NCBI GenBank assembly: GCA_949840905.1
Contig: CATKXW010000011.1
Span: forward strand, 1-64,000
Origin: an uncultured Eggerthellaceae bacterium
Lineage (GTDB): Bacteria > Actinomycetota > Coriobacteriia > Coriobacteriales > Eggerthellaceae
DNA length: 64,000 nt
Reading direction: 5' to 3'
The notes under the pieces are model-generated. The model was not told the origin of the DNA. It made no database searches and saw only the letters and a list, made by a program, of their open reading frames with translations. Below are positions 1 to 8,448 of the stretch, piece after piece. The first letter of the stretch is position 1. Each line of letters starts with the position of its first letter. Made by a program: the position numbers and the translations under genes.

Positions 1-327
1 GTGGCCGTCACGTTCGCGGACTGGCCGCCTGTGCCTCCGTTGGCGTTGAAGGAGACGGAGTAGGTGTTGGGGGTCCAGCGAGCATACAACGTGGTAGCGG
101 CCGTCTTGTTCCATGTGCGAGCGCTCGCACCAGAGGCGGTGTAGTACTGCGTCCCTCCGCTGGATGCCTTCGTGTCATACCAGCCTCCGAAGGTGTAGCC
201 TGCGCGGGTGGGCTTGGTGGAAGAGATGGCCGGCATGGCCGCATCGTAGGTGGCCGTCACGTTCGCGGACTGACCTCCTGTGCCTCCATTAGCGTTGAAG
301 GAGACGGCGTAGGTGTTGGGGGTCCAT
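1..327 (-). repeat. Tandem 249-bp repeat encoding InlB B-type units
   Basis: The block beginning at 250 (gtggccgtcacgttcgcgg) repeats the block at position 1 with only a few substitutions over about 78 bases. The period is therefore 249 bp, or 83 codons. The period is a multiple of three, so unit number can change without a frameshift. Only one full period and the start of a second are visible; the array probably continues beyond the left edge. Confidence 0.75.
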
Positions 328-2321
328 TGGGCGACATAGTTGGTACCACTCTCGAGCGGGCGTTGGTTCGTACCAGACGGAGGAACGATCGATCCGTTGC
401 GCAAAAATCCTACCAGAGAGTACCCCGGCCTAGAAAAGGTAACAATGAACAATGAATCCGCAACGCCGGATTGGTCCGGTTTAATGGTCGACCAAAAGTT
501 TATCTGCTTCCTGTAAACAGCAGCAGCCCCCGTCCAGTAAACAGGGGTTTCAGATATGCCAGAAGCATATGTAAACGTGGGATCCTGATCTCCGGTGCGA
601 TATCGCACTGTGAGCAATCCGCCATTGCCATATATATGGGTGCCTCCGACCGCCCTGGCCCCAATAGAGAACGTCTCGGATGCATCGAGAAGGCCTGATG
701 TCGAACTGGAAACGGGATCTCGCTCGAACGAGACCACAGCTGAGATGGCATCGAGCGCGGCAGGTTCCCGAACAGAGCAGGTATCATCCATGAGAACATC
801 GATGCATGTCATGGATTCGGCTTCATCATCACGCAGGTCGCAGCGCTCGATCGCTTCGTAAACATCGCTGTCCGCATCGACGACCAGAGCGTCCACCGAT
901 GCGCGATGCGAGAACGCTTCAGGGTCGATGCTGGTCGCGCTAGGTGCGATGCGGACAGCTCCAACGCGGCCCTCGGGAACGAACCGCAGCTGGTGAAGAT
1001 CAGCGCCGTAGAGCGCACCATCGTAGGAAGCGTATTGAGCGTTGCCGTCTGCGACGACGATGTATTGGAGGGTCTCGAACCCGGTGAACGCTCCATCTTC
1101 GATCTTCGAGACGGAAGCCGGGATGAAAAGGGCGAGGATGCCCTTCTCGTTCACCAAAGGATCGGCGAACTCATAGGTGGACCCGTCATCGAGGGTGGCG
1201 ACATCACCTTCCATCGAGACGATGGTGCGGATATCGTCAGAAGAGGCCTCTTCGGCTCCATCGGCTCCCGACGCTCCCTCGTCAGCTGCGCTCTCCTCTT
1301 CCCTACCGCGCGCTGCGAGCGTCGCATCTGCAGAGGAGATAGAGGATGCGCCAGCGCCATCCTGCGCCACGGCATCAGCGCCATCATCGGCCACCAGCTC
1401 CGCGACATCCGCCGGATCGATGCCGGCTTTCGCCAGAAGCTCCTCATCGGAGAGAAGCTCGATGCAGCCGGTATGCTCTGAGCTGGCATCGGCTTCGGTC
1501 AAGGATGCGAACGCATCGTCGGCGATACGCGTCACCGAGCAGCGATCCATGCCATCAGCGGTGACCGCATCGGGGATGACGATGATCTGCTTCTCCACGA
1601 GCTCTTCAGGCAGCTTACGATGATCGACCGCCACGAGAGCGACCGATCCTCCGCCCGGCTCGACCGCGAAGGTCATGCCGAGGTGCTCGAACGCGCCCAC
1701 GACGGTGGACTCAGAGGCGACGTCAGCGACCGTGGTTGCTCCCGGTTCGGGACCATCGGCATCCTCGCTGCTCTCAGGTTCGCCACCTGCCTCAGCTTCG
1801 GAGCCGACGACGACCGCATCGGCTTCGGTGACCGCATCCTCGGAGCCCACGGCGATCCGCCCGTCGTCAGCACCCGTCCGCATTCCCTGGTTCGCTCCCG
1901 AGGAGTCCAAAGGCAGCTTAGCGCTCACCACAGGGACCGTCTTGGTGCTCTCGAGCGTCTGCGCCAAGAGGAACGATCGGGTGGATCCCGCCTGCACCAC
2001 CGTGCTGAGCGGCATCTCCTGGTCGATGACGTCATCTGAAGACGCGACAGCATCTTCTCTATGGTCGACATCCTCCGAGGGAAGGGCTGCGCTGCCCGCA
2101 TCGGCAGAAGGGACGCCCTCCGAAGGGCGATGCGAGAACACCTCGGATGGATCCTCCTCTACGCTAGAAGCGGTGCGGACAGCGCCCTCGTCGCCCTCGG
2201 GAATGAGCGAGAGGCTATCGGGAACAGCGAACGCCTGCACGGGAAGGAGGCCGAACGCGAGCGTTACAGCGAAAAACATCGAGAAGAGCTTCGAAGCAAG
2301 AGAGGCGATAGGGATTCGCAT
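1..2321 (-). CDS. Large surface protein with signal peptide, BspA-like LRR segments and InlB-type repeats (partial, 3' end outside window)
   Basis: The minus-strand frame from ATG 2321 stays open to the left edge (773 codons, no stop in the window). GGAAGGAG lies about nine bases before the ATG. The N-terminus (MRIPIASLASK, then a hydrophobic run ending VQAFA) is a signal peptide. A long acidic Ser/Glu/Asp/Ala-rich stretch follows. Next come two BspA-like leucine-rich segments (for example TRIADDAF and SKIEDGAF), and then Listeria-Bacteroides (InlB B) repeats with FNANGGTGG and AGYTFGGWYD motifs. Such proteins are exported, wall- or surface-attached and often adhesive; the ligand is unknown. 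The missing C-terminus should show how it is anchored. The exact product name is uncertain. Confidence 0.85.
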   Translation of the reverse strand, partial: MRIPIASLASKLFSMFFAVTLAFGLLPVQAFAVPDSLSLIPEGDEGAVRTASSVEEDPSEVFSHRPSEGVPSADAGSAALPSEDVDHREDAVASSDDVIDQEMPLSTVVQAGSTRSFLLAQTLESTKTVPVVSAKLPLDSSGANQGMRTGADDGRIAVGSEDAVTEADAVVVGSEAEAGGEPESSEDADGPEPGATTVADVASESTVVGAFEHLGMTFAVEPGGGSVALVAVDHRKLPEELVEKQIIVIPDAVTADGMDRCSVTRIADDAFASLTEADASSEHTGCIELLSDEELLAKAGIDPADVAELVADDGADAVAQDGAGASSISSADATLAARGREEESAADEGASGADGAEEASSDDIRTIVSMEGDVATLDDGSTYEFADPLVNEKGILALFIPASVSKIEDGAFTGFETLQYIVVADGNAQYASYDGALYGADLHQLRFVPEGRVGAVRIAPSATSIDPEAFSHRASVDALVVDADSDVYEAIERCDLRDDEAESMTCIDVLMDDTCSVREPAALDAISAVVSFERDPVSSSTSGLLDASETFSIGARAVGGTHIYGNGGLLTVRYRTGDQDPTFTYASGISETPVYWTGAAAVYRKQINFWSTIKPDQSGVADSLFIVTFSRPGYSLVGFLRNGSIVPPSGTNQRPLESGTNYVAQWTPNTYAVSFNANGGTGGQSANVTATYDAAMPAISSTKPTRAGYTFGGWYDTKASSGGTQYYTASGASARTWNKTAATTLYARWTPNTYSVSFNANGGTGGQSANVTA

Positions 2322-3080
2322 AGCGATCCGCTCCTTCCGGCAGTTGGGCTGTTACCGCACTGCGGAAGGAGACCCTGCGAGCATCGCGTCCTAGAGGTCT
2401 TTTGACGACATAAGATGGGCACCCACCGCAGCCGCCAAACTGAAGAAGTCCGTAAACATGAATTGGATCATGAACACGACACATTCGATCGGCAGATGCC
2501 CATCTTGTGTCGCGTTCTCCAAGAACGGAAAACCTGAACTCTATTCACTTTACGGAATCTCCGGGATGAATCGCTTCAAACGGAGCTTCTTCAATTTGGC
2601 TAGCCGGAATATAGCACGCCACCGAAGCGACTTCAAACGACACCGTCGCTCGACATACGCCAAGGGTCGATGGAGCCCCAGGAAGAGAAGCACGCTACCT
2701 GGGATTATGGAGTTTCGGTCGAGGTAGAATGCAAGCGATCGCTTACGGTCGATCACGATCGATTCATCCTCAGCGATCATCGCTTTCTGCGGTCCTGAGC
2801 TCCTCGATGCGATGCAAGACCTTTCGACAGCGTCCATTCATCCCGCCGAGGACGAGGATGTCGGGTTCGCTCGTAGAGCAGCGCTCTACCCTGCGAACAG
2901 CCAGCACGGAGCGAAGTCGCAAAAAGGAGCGCTGCGTCATCGCCCCGCCTTCTGCGAGAATTCGATGATCCCATCATGCGCGAGGAGCGGCGCAGCTGAC
3001 GAGCGCTCATACGACCGCGTCAAGAGCGTATCGAGCGTCCTCAACGACACCGCGACTCGCAACAGCAGCTCGAATAGCGA
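2322..3080. other. Intergenic region without a supported gene; contains an imperfect inverted repeat
   Basis: About 760 bases separate the surface-protein start from the end of the thioesterase gene. The short open frames on both strands lack ribosome sites and recognisable protein sequence. It holds the 5' leader of the surface-protein gene and a 16-base inverted repeat (2406-2421 and 2497-2512). The stretch 2400-2730 is less GC-rich than its surroundings. I see no tRNA, terminator or complete mobile element. Confidence 0.5.
2406..2512. repeat. Inverted repeat of 16-base arms, 107 bp overall (possible MITE-like element)
   Basis: The left arm CGACATAAGATGGGCA (2406-2421) matches the reverse complement of the right arm (2497-2512) at 15 of 16 positions. 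The arms are 75 bases apart. I found no convincing target duplication and no transposase. It could be a miniature element remnant or a long regulatory hairpin in the leader of the surface-protein gene. Confidence 0.35.
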
Positions 3081-3554
3081 TCAGGGGCGCTCCTCGATCT
3101 CGAGGCAGCGGGCATAGAGGGCAGGGACGGCACGTTTGAAGGTGGTGGGCTTGAAGGTGGCGGCATCCACGATGCAGCAGTTCACATGAGCCGTGACCAC
3201 CGCAGCGCCATAGTCCTCCTCCAGCGCAGCGGCCTGCTCTGGCGAGAGGATGCCGGCAGGGCATGTCCCTTTGAACACGCGCTGCTCATAGATGCTCTGG
3301 CTAGGCCGCGCCTCTACCAGGCGCGTGACCACGAAAGCCTCGTCTTCATAGCGTAGCGGCACACCGAAGCTCATGTCTACCGCGCGTATGGGGCACATGT
3401 AGCCGGCCTCTTCTATCAGCGTATAGGGGATGCCGGCCTCTACCAGGAAGTGAGTGCGCGCATCCTCGAAATAGAGCAGGTAGTTCGCATGGTATACCAC
3501 GCCCATCATATCGGTCTCGCTGAAACGGATACGGAATGGCGTGCACACCTGCAT
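3081..3554 (-). CDS. Acyl-CoA thioesterase, YbgC/4HBT hotdog family
   Basis: The 157-aa product has the opening motif of the 4-hydroxybenzoyl-CoA thioesterase/YbgC family: RFSETDMMGVVYHANYL, then YFEDART. The Asp in this region is the usual catalytic residue. These small hotdog-fold enzymes hydrolyse short or aromatic acyl-CoA thioesters in the cytoplasm. The length is slightly above the usual 130-150 aa. The ATG at 3554 is preceded by CAGGAG eight bases away. It stands alone, separated by hairpins from the small gene upstream. The substrate cannot be read from the sequence. Confidence 0.82.
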   Translation of the reverse strand: MQVCTPFRIRFSETDMMGVVYHANYLLYFEDARTHFLVEAGIPYTLIEEAGYMCPIRAVDMSFGVPLRYEDEAFVVTRLVEARPSQSIYEQRVFKGTCPAGILSPEQAAALEEDYGAAVVTAHVNCCIVDAATFKPTTFKRAVPALYARCLEIEERP

Positions 3555-3636
3555 GCAGCGGTCTCCTGTTCTCGAATGGGCACATCAGCCGAACATGGTG
3601 GCGGCTCTGATGAGAAAGTCTAGCGCAACGCAACAG

Positions 3637-3673
3637 CGAAAGGACCCGTCACTTTCCGTGGCGGGTCCTTTCG
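3637..3673 (-). terminator. Perfect 12-bp-stem hairpin, likely terminator of the small acidic gene
   Basis: CGAAAGGACCCG (3637-3648) and CGGGTCCTTTCG (3662-3673) are exact reverse complements around a 13-base loop. The hairpin lies about 85 bases downstream of the 45-aa gene stop and upstream of the thioesterase start. A long U-run is lacking, so efficiency and direction are uncertain. A smaller hairpin (GAGGATC, loop TTCGC, 3679-3697) lies just beside it. Confidence 0.5.
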
Positions 3674-3757
3674 TCGAAGAGGATCTTCGCGATCCTCAAG
3701 TTGAGAAGCGATCATGTTCGAGAAGATCGAACAAGTTCCCTTGCTCACCTTCCTTGA

Positions 3758-3895
3758 CTACATGTCATAGGAAGGATTCTCGTCGAGGATCTCTGCGGAT
3801 TCCTTGTTGCCGACGTCGGTCACATCGATCTCATCGGCAGTCTCGGTAACATCCAAGACCTCTTCATTGCTCGGAATAACGATTTTCTCGTCCAT
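3758..3895 (-). CDS. Small acidic protein of 45 aa, function unknown
   Basis: This reading frame of 46 codons runs from ATG 3895 to a TAG at 3758-3760. It has a very good ribosome site (TTAGGAG, six bases before ATG). The product begins MDEKIVIPSNEEVLDV and ends ILDENPSYDM. It is strongly acidic, has no cysteine and no signal or membrane segment, and was found by reading, being short. Paired hairpins lie downstream on the same strand. I do not recognise a family. It could be a small regulatory or scaffold protein, or the leader-like precursor of a modified peptide, but no modifying enzyme is adjacent. Coding is inferred from the ribosome site, intact frame and terminator. Confidence 0.6.
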   Translation of the reverse strand: MDEKIVIPSNEEVLDVTETADEIDVTDVGNKESAEILDENPSYDM

Positions 3896-4160
3896 GATCT
3901 GCTCCTAACTTTCACGGTGTCCCTCTCACGGTTGGAACTCGTCTCCTCAACCGCTGAACCCATACTACGCCCCACCAAACGCGATGCGACGCTGGATCGC
4001 CAGCCTTCAACTGTCTGAAACGTTTCTGTTGCCGAGCCGTGATATTGCCTGTACGATGTCCCATTTTCGGCCGGAGGGACCAACGAGGGAGCCGGAAGGC
4101 CATCTGGCGACGGGTATACTACGGACAAAAGCCAGCCCCGAGAAGAACAGGAGCGCTGCC

Positions 4161-5153
4161 ATGTTCCCGAAGCCCTATAAGACGATCACTTCGTGCCAGA
4201 TCCATGAGGTGATGACGAAGACCTACGAGCGCTTCCGCACCGACACCCAGGGCAAGAACGCAGACTACATCCCCTACCTCGCCAACGTCGATCCGAGCCT
4301 GTTCGGCATCAGCGTCTGTCTGCTCGACGGCACGGTGCTCTCCGTAGGCGACCATGACTTCCGCTTCGGCATCGAATCGGTCTCGAAGGTGCACACGGCG
4401 GTGCTGGCCATGCAGCACAGCGGACCCGACACGGTCATGCGCCGCATCGGCGCCAACGCCACCGGCCTGCCCTTCGACTCCATCATGGCCATCCTGCTCG
4501 AAAAGGAACGGCCCTCCACCCCCTTGGTGAACGCCGGAGCCATCGCAGCCTGTTCTTTGGTGAAGCCCATCGGCGATGCTGAGGGGAAGTGGCAGGCTAT
4601 CCGTCAGAACATCGCTGCGCTCTCAGGAGAGGAGGATGGCTCGGCCATCCCCTTGATAGAGGAGCTCTACGCATCGGAGAGCGCCACGAACTTCAACAAT
4701 CGTTCCATCGCATGGCTGTTGAAGGACTTCGGGCGCATCTACGACGATCCGGAGGTGTCGCTCGACCTCTACACCCGCCAATGCTCTCTCGGCATAACGG
4801 CTGACCAGCTCGCCATCGCCGCAGCCACTATCGCCAACGACGGGAAGAACCCCAAAACAGGGGTGCAGGTGTTCGATGCTGAGCTCGCACCGAAGGTGAC
4901 CTCTCTTGCCACCACCGTGGGCTTCTACGAGCGCACCGGTGACTGGCTCTACGATGCCGGCATCCCCGCGAAATCGGGCGTGGGCGGCGGTGTGATGGGC
5001 ATCATGCCCGGACTGTTCGGCATCTGCGCCTTCGCTCCTCCCCTCGATCCCAGCGGAAACTCCGTGAAAGCGCAGATGGCCATCAAGGCCATCATGAAGG
5101 AGCTCGATGTGAACGTGTTCGCATCGAGCCACCTCACGATGGTCGACTGCTAG
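4161..5153 (+). CDS. glsA: Glutaminase
   Basis: Hydrolyses glutamine to glutamate and ammonia. The 330-aa product has the serine beta-lactamase-like fold of the GlsA family, with the SxxK catalytic motif at Ser73-Val-Ser-Lys76. Other family sequences are [18 protein letters not shown] and SGVGGGVMG near the C-terminus. The start at 4161 has AGGAG upstream; the open frame reaches back to 3984 but without a ribosome site or family similarity there. It converges with leuA, whose stop shares bases with this stop (CTAG at 5150-5153). It is a standalone gene and could supply ammonia or glutamate, or act in acid resistance as in enterobacteria. Confidence 0.93.
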   Translation: MFPKPYKTITSCQIHEVMTKTYERFRTDTQGKNADYIPYLANVDPSLFGISVCLLDGTVLSVGDHDFRFGIESVSKVHTAVLAMQHSGPDTVMRRIGANATGLPFDSIMAILLEKERPSTPLVNAGAIAACSLVKPIGDAEGKWQAIRQNIAALSGEEDGSAIPLIEELYASESATNFNNRSIAWLLKDFGRIYDDPEVSLDLYTRQCSLGITADQLAIAAATIANDGKNPKTGVQVFDAELAPKVTSLATTVGFYERTGDWLYDAGIPAKSGVGGGVMGIMPGLFGICAFAPPLDPSGNSVKAQMAIKAIMKELDVNVFASSHLTMVDC

Positions 5154-6670
5154 TGCTTCTCGGAGATGAGCCGATTGAGCGCGTTCAGGTAAGCCTTGGT
5201 GGACGAGACGATGATATCCCCATCAGCCCCTCGGCCCGTGTACATCTCCCCATTGGCGGCCTTCACGCGCACGGTCACCTCACCAAGAGCATCGATGCCG
5301 CGGGTGACCGACTGCACGGAGAACTCCGCCAGGTCGGCATCGACCGCTAGCACCTTGTCCACGGCCTTATAGACCGCATCCACCGGACCGGTGCCCCATT
5401 CGCATACCGTGACCAGCTCGTCTTCGGGGTTCTTGAGCGTCAGGGTAGCCGTGGGCTTGAGCGGAAAACCGCAGCTCACCTGCACGCTATCGAGAGAGTA
5501 GAGCGCCTCGGCCTCACGATCGCGCTCGTTGACCAGCGATTCGAGGTCCTCATCGTAGACCTCCTTCTTCTTATCCGCCAGGTTCAGGAACGCCTCGTAG
5601 AGCTGATCGAGGCGTTCATCGTCGAAGGCGTAGCCGAGCTCTTCGAGACGATGCTTCAAGGCGGCATGACCGCTGCGAGCCGTCAGCACGATCTGGCTCT
5701 GACCGGCGCCCACCTCGGCCGGATCGATGATCTCATAGGTGTCGCGCTTCTTCAGCACGCCATCTTGATGGATGCCGGAGGAGTGAGCGAAGGCGTTGGC
5801 GCCCACGATGGCCTTGTTCGCCTGCACGTTCATACCGGTGATGGAGCTGACAAGACGGCTCGCCTTGATGAACTCCGGCGTATTGATGCCGGTATGGGCA
5901 TCCAGCTCATCCTGATGCATCTTGATGCCCATGACCACTTCTTCCATGGCCGTGTTGCCCGCGCGCTCGCCCAGACCGTTGATGGTGCACTCGATCTGGG
6001 TCGCGCCGTTGCGCACCCCGGCCAGGGAGAGCGCCGTGGCCATGCCCAGGTCGTTGTGGCAATGCACCGAGATGGTGACATCGTCGATGCCCTTGACGTG
6101 GTCCACCAAATACTTGATGCGCTCGCCGAAGTCCCAAGGCAGAGAATAGCCCGTGGTGTCAGGGATGTTCACCACCGTAGCGCCAGCGGCGATGACCGCC
6201 TCTATCACCTTCGCGAGGAAGGCGAAGTCGGAACGGCCCGCATCCTCGGCATAGAACTGCACGTCATCGACGAAGGTCTTGGCGTAGGACACCGCATGGA
6301 CGGCGCGCTCGATGCACTGCTCCTCGGTGATGCGCAGCTTATCGCGCATATGAGAAGGGCTGACGCCGATGCCCGTATGGATACGGGGCCGCTTGGCGAA
6401 CTTGAGCGCGTCAGCAGCCACCTCGATGTCCTTGTCGATGGCGCGCGTCAGACCGCACACCACCGCGTTGTCGCCAGCGAGCTCGGAGATGCGGCGCACG
6501 CTCTCGAAGTCGCCAGGGCTGGATATGGGGAAGCCAGCCTCGATCACGTCCACGTTCAAGCGCAGCAGCTGACGGGCGATGACCAGCTTCTCCTCGGTGT
6601 TCATCGAAGCGCCCGGCGACTGCTCTCCGTCTCGGAGCGTGGTGTCGAAGATGGCTATCTTACGGGTCAT
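5150..6670 (-). CDS. leuA: 2-isopropylmalate synthase
   Basis: Condenses acetyl-CoA with 2-oxoisovalerate in the first committed step of leucine synthesis. The 506-aa product begins with the catalytic [13 protein letters not shown] (Asp9 a metal ligand). It carries the second metal-binding motif HCHND (His203, His205) and a C-terminal LeuA regulatory domain from about residue 370. The length fits the LeuA type 1 family. The ATG 6670 is preceded by AAAGGGGATC. No leuB, leuC or leuD is nearby, so the pathway is scattered. A homocitrate or citramalate synthase is possible in principle, but overall similarity favours LeuA. Confidence 0.92.
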   Translation of the reverse strand: MTRKIAIFDTTLRDGEQSPGASMNTEEKLVIARQLLRLNVDVIEAGFPISSPGDFESVRRISELAGDNAVVCGLTRAIDKDIEVAADALKFAKRPRIHTGIGVSPSHMRDKLRITEEQCIERAVHAVSYAKTFVDDVQFYAEDAGRSDFAFLAKVIEAVIAAGATVVNIPDTTGYSLPWDFGERIKYLVDHVKGIDDVTISVHCHNDLGMATALSLAGVRNGATQIECTINGLGERAGNTAMEEVVMGIKMHQDELDAHTGINTPEFIKASRLVSSITGMNVQANKAIVGANAFAHSSGIHQDGVLKKRDTYEIIDPAEVGAGQSQIVLTARSGHAALKHRLEELGYAFDDERLDQLYEAFLNLADKKKEVYDEDLESLVNERDREAEALYSLDSVQVSCGFPLKPTATLTLKNPEDELVTVCEWGTGPVDAVYKAVDKVLAVDADLAEFSVQSVTRGIDALGEVTVRVKAANGEMYTGRGADGDIIVSSTKAYLNALNRLISEKH

Positions 6671-6756
6671 AGCGGCGATCCCCTTTCCATTCCCGGACCC
6701 GAAGAGGGGCCCGTACGGAACAACAGGCGTAAAGTGCGTCTTATGATAGCAGGTTA

Positions 6757-6771
6757 ACCCGCTTGCAGCGG
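6757..6771 (-). terminator. Short GC-rich hairpin after serA
   Basis: CCCGCT and AGCGGG pair around a three-base loop about eight bases beyond the serA stop, followed on the minus strand by TTAACC. It may terminate or attenuate serA transcription before leuA. The U-tract is weak. Confidence 0.4.
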
Positions 6772-6778
6772 GCCGCGG

Positions 6779-8356
6779 TCACAGCGAGAGATACCACAGG
6801 TTCTTCAGGTCGATGCTCTCATGCAGCTGAGCCAGCACCTCCTCGTCGACCGGTCCTTCCACGTTCATGTAGACGAGAGCGTCGGTCGCCTCCTCGTTGC
6901 GGCCTATCTGCATGGTGGTGATGTTCACCCCAGCGTTGCCCAGCACCGTGCCGATGGCGCCGATGCGCCCTGGCGCATCTTCGTATTCGAACACGAGGCC
7001 TGAGACGGTGGGCACGATGTCTATCTTGTAGCCGAGCAACGAGATGATGCGCGGGCGCTGCTCCACGCCGTAGAGCGTGGCGGCCACTTCCGCCCCATCA
7101 GCTTCCAGGCGCACCGCCGCGGCGTATTCCTGAGCATCGCTGCTGGTATCGGTCTCCACATGGATGCCGTAACGGGCAGCCATGGTGACGGCGTTAGGAG
7201 CGGTGACCGTGCTGGTCTTGCGGTCGGGCAGCAGGCCATCGAGAGCGGCCGAGACGAGCGGCGTGGTATCAGCCGAAGAGAGAGCGCCTTCCAAGGTGAC
7301 GTTCAAGAGCTTCGGCGTGGCGCCGAGGATCTGCGCGAGGATCCGGCCCATCATCTTGCAAGCCGGCACGTAGGGGCCCAGCACGTCGAGCACCTCGGGC
7401 GGCAGCGGCGAGCGATTGACGGCCGTGGGCACGATGGAGCCTTCGAGGCCCGCCCACACAGCTTCGGCTATCTGCTTGCCAGCGCGCACCTGAGCCTCTT
7501 TCGTCACCGCCGCGATGTGCGGGGTGAGGATGGCGCCGTCGAGGTCGTGCAGAGGAGAATCGCAGCAGGGCTCCTCTTCGTAGACGTCGAGCGCAGCGCC
7601 CACCACCTTGCCAGCGGCCACGAAATCAGCCAGCGCGTCCACGTCATAGATGCCGCCACGAGCGGCGTTCACTACGATGACCCCGTCTTTCATGGCCGCG
7701 AACTGCTCAGGACCGAACATGTGGTAAGTGTCAGCCGTCCGCGGCAGATGCACCGAGATGAAATCGGCCACGGGCAGGATCTCATCGACGGAGTCGTAGA
7801 GTCGCACCCCCAGATGCTCGGCGCGCTCCAAGCTGCAGTAGGGGTCATAGGCCACCAGCTTCATGCCGAACGCACGAGCGCGCTGGGCCATGAGCTCGCC
7901 GATGCGACCGAGACCGAAGATGGCAAGGGTCTTGCCGAACAACTCGGTGCCCGTGAATGTGGCGCGCTCCCATTCCCCGCGCTTCATCGATGCAGCAGCC
8001 TGCGGGAGCCGTCGCGCCGCCGCCAGCATGAGGGCGAAGGCGTGCTCGGCAGCCGATACGATGTTGGAGGTGGGCGCGTTGCACACGATCACGTCGCGAG
8101 AGGTGGCCGCGTCGATGTCGATGTTATCGACGGTAACGCCGGCTCGGCCGATGATCTTCAGATTGTCGGCCGCTGCGATGACCGCCTCGTCCACCATGGT
8201 GCCCGAGCGCACGATGAGCGCATCATAGGGCGGGATGGCGGCGATGAGCTCCTCTGGGCTCAGGCCGAGCCGCACGTCCACCTCATAGCCGCGACGCCGC
8301 AGCACCTCCAGACCTTCCTCAGCGATGCGTTCGGTGACCAGGATCCTCTTAGTCAT
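6779..8356 (-). CDS. serA: D-3-phosphoglycerate dehydrogenase
   Basis: Oxidises 3-phosphoglycerate to 3-phosphohydroxypyruvate with NAD, the first step of serine synthesis. The 525-aa product matches the long form of the enzyme. It has an N-terminal substrate domain, a Rossmann core with GLGRIGELMA, the ARGGIYD and PHIAAVT catalytic segments, and an intervening domain. A C-terminal ACT domain (about 450-525, DAPGRIGAIG) usually binds serine for feedback control. The start at 8356 follows GGGGAGGG; an open frame reaches 8452 but overlaps serC. It sits 92 bases downstream of serC on the same strand, so the first two serine enzymes are probably co-transcribed. Confidence 0.95.
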   Translation of the reverse strand: MTKRILVTERIAEEGLEVLRRRGYEVDVRLGLSPEELIAAIPPYDALIVRSGTMVDEAVIAAADNLKIIGRAGVTVDNIDIDAATSRDVIVCNAPTSNIVSAAEHAFALMLAAARRLPQAAASMKRGEWERATFTGTELFGKTLAIFGLGRIGELMAQRARAFGMKLVAYDPYCSLERAEHLGVRLYDSVDEILPVADFISVHLPRTADTYHMFGPEQFAAMKDGVIVVNAARGGIYDVDALADFVAAGKVVGAALDVYEEEPCCDSPLHDLDGAILTPHIAAVTKEAQVRAGKQIAEAVWAGLEGSIVPTAVNRSPLPPEVLDVLGPYVPACKMMGRILAQILGATPKLLNVTLEGALSSADTTPLVSAALDGLLPDRKTSTVTAPNAVTMAARYGIHVETDTSSDAQEYAAAVRLEADGAEVAATLYGVEQRPRIISLLGYKIDIVPTVSGLVFEYEDAPGRIGAIGTVLGNAGVNITTMQIGRNEEATDALVYMNVEGPVDEEVLAQLHESIDLKNLWYLSL

Positions 8357-8448
8357 GGAAGCTGTCCCTCCCCTTCCGCTGGCACCCTCGCGAAGAAGCG
8401 GGAGCGCCCTTTCGGTGCACTGTTCGAAGCGAGACCTCGCACGAAGCC

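Noticed and set aside
906-2405. Plus-strand open frames opposite the left-edge surface protein
   Set aside because: The minus-strand frame is continuous from a signal peptide to InlB repeats with a good ribosome site; the plus-strand frames are its shadows.
2458-3117. Short open frames on both strands in the left intergenic region
   Set aside because: No ribosome sites, no recognisable protein sequence, and overlapping opposite-strand frames of similar length.
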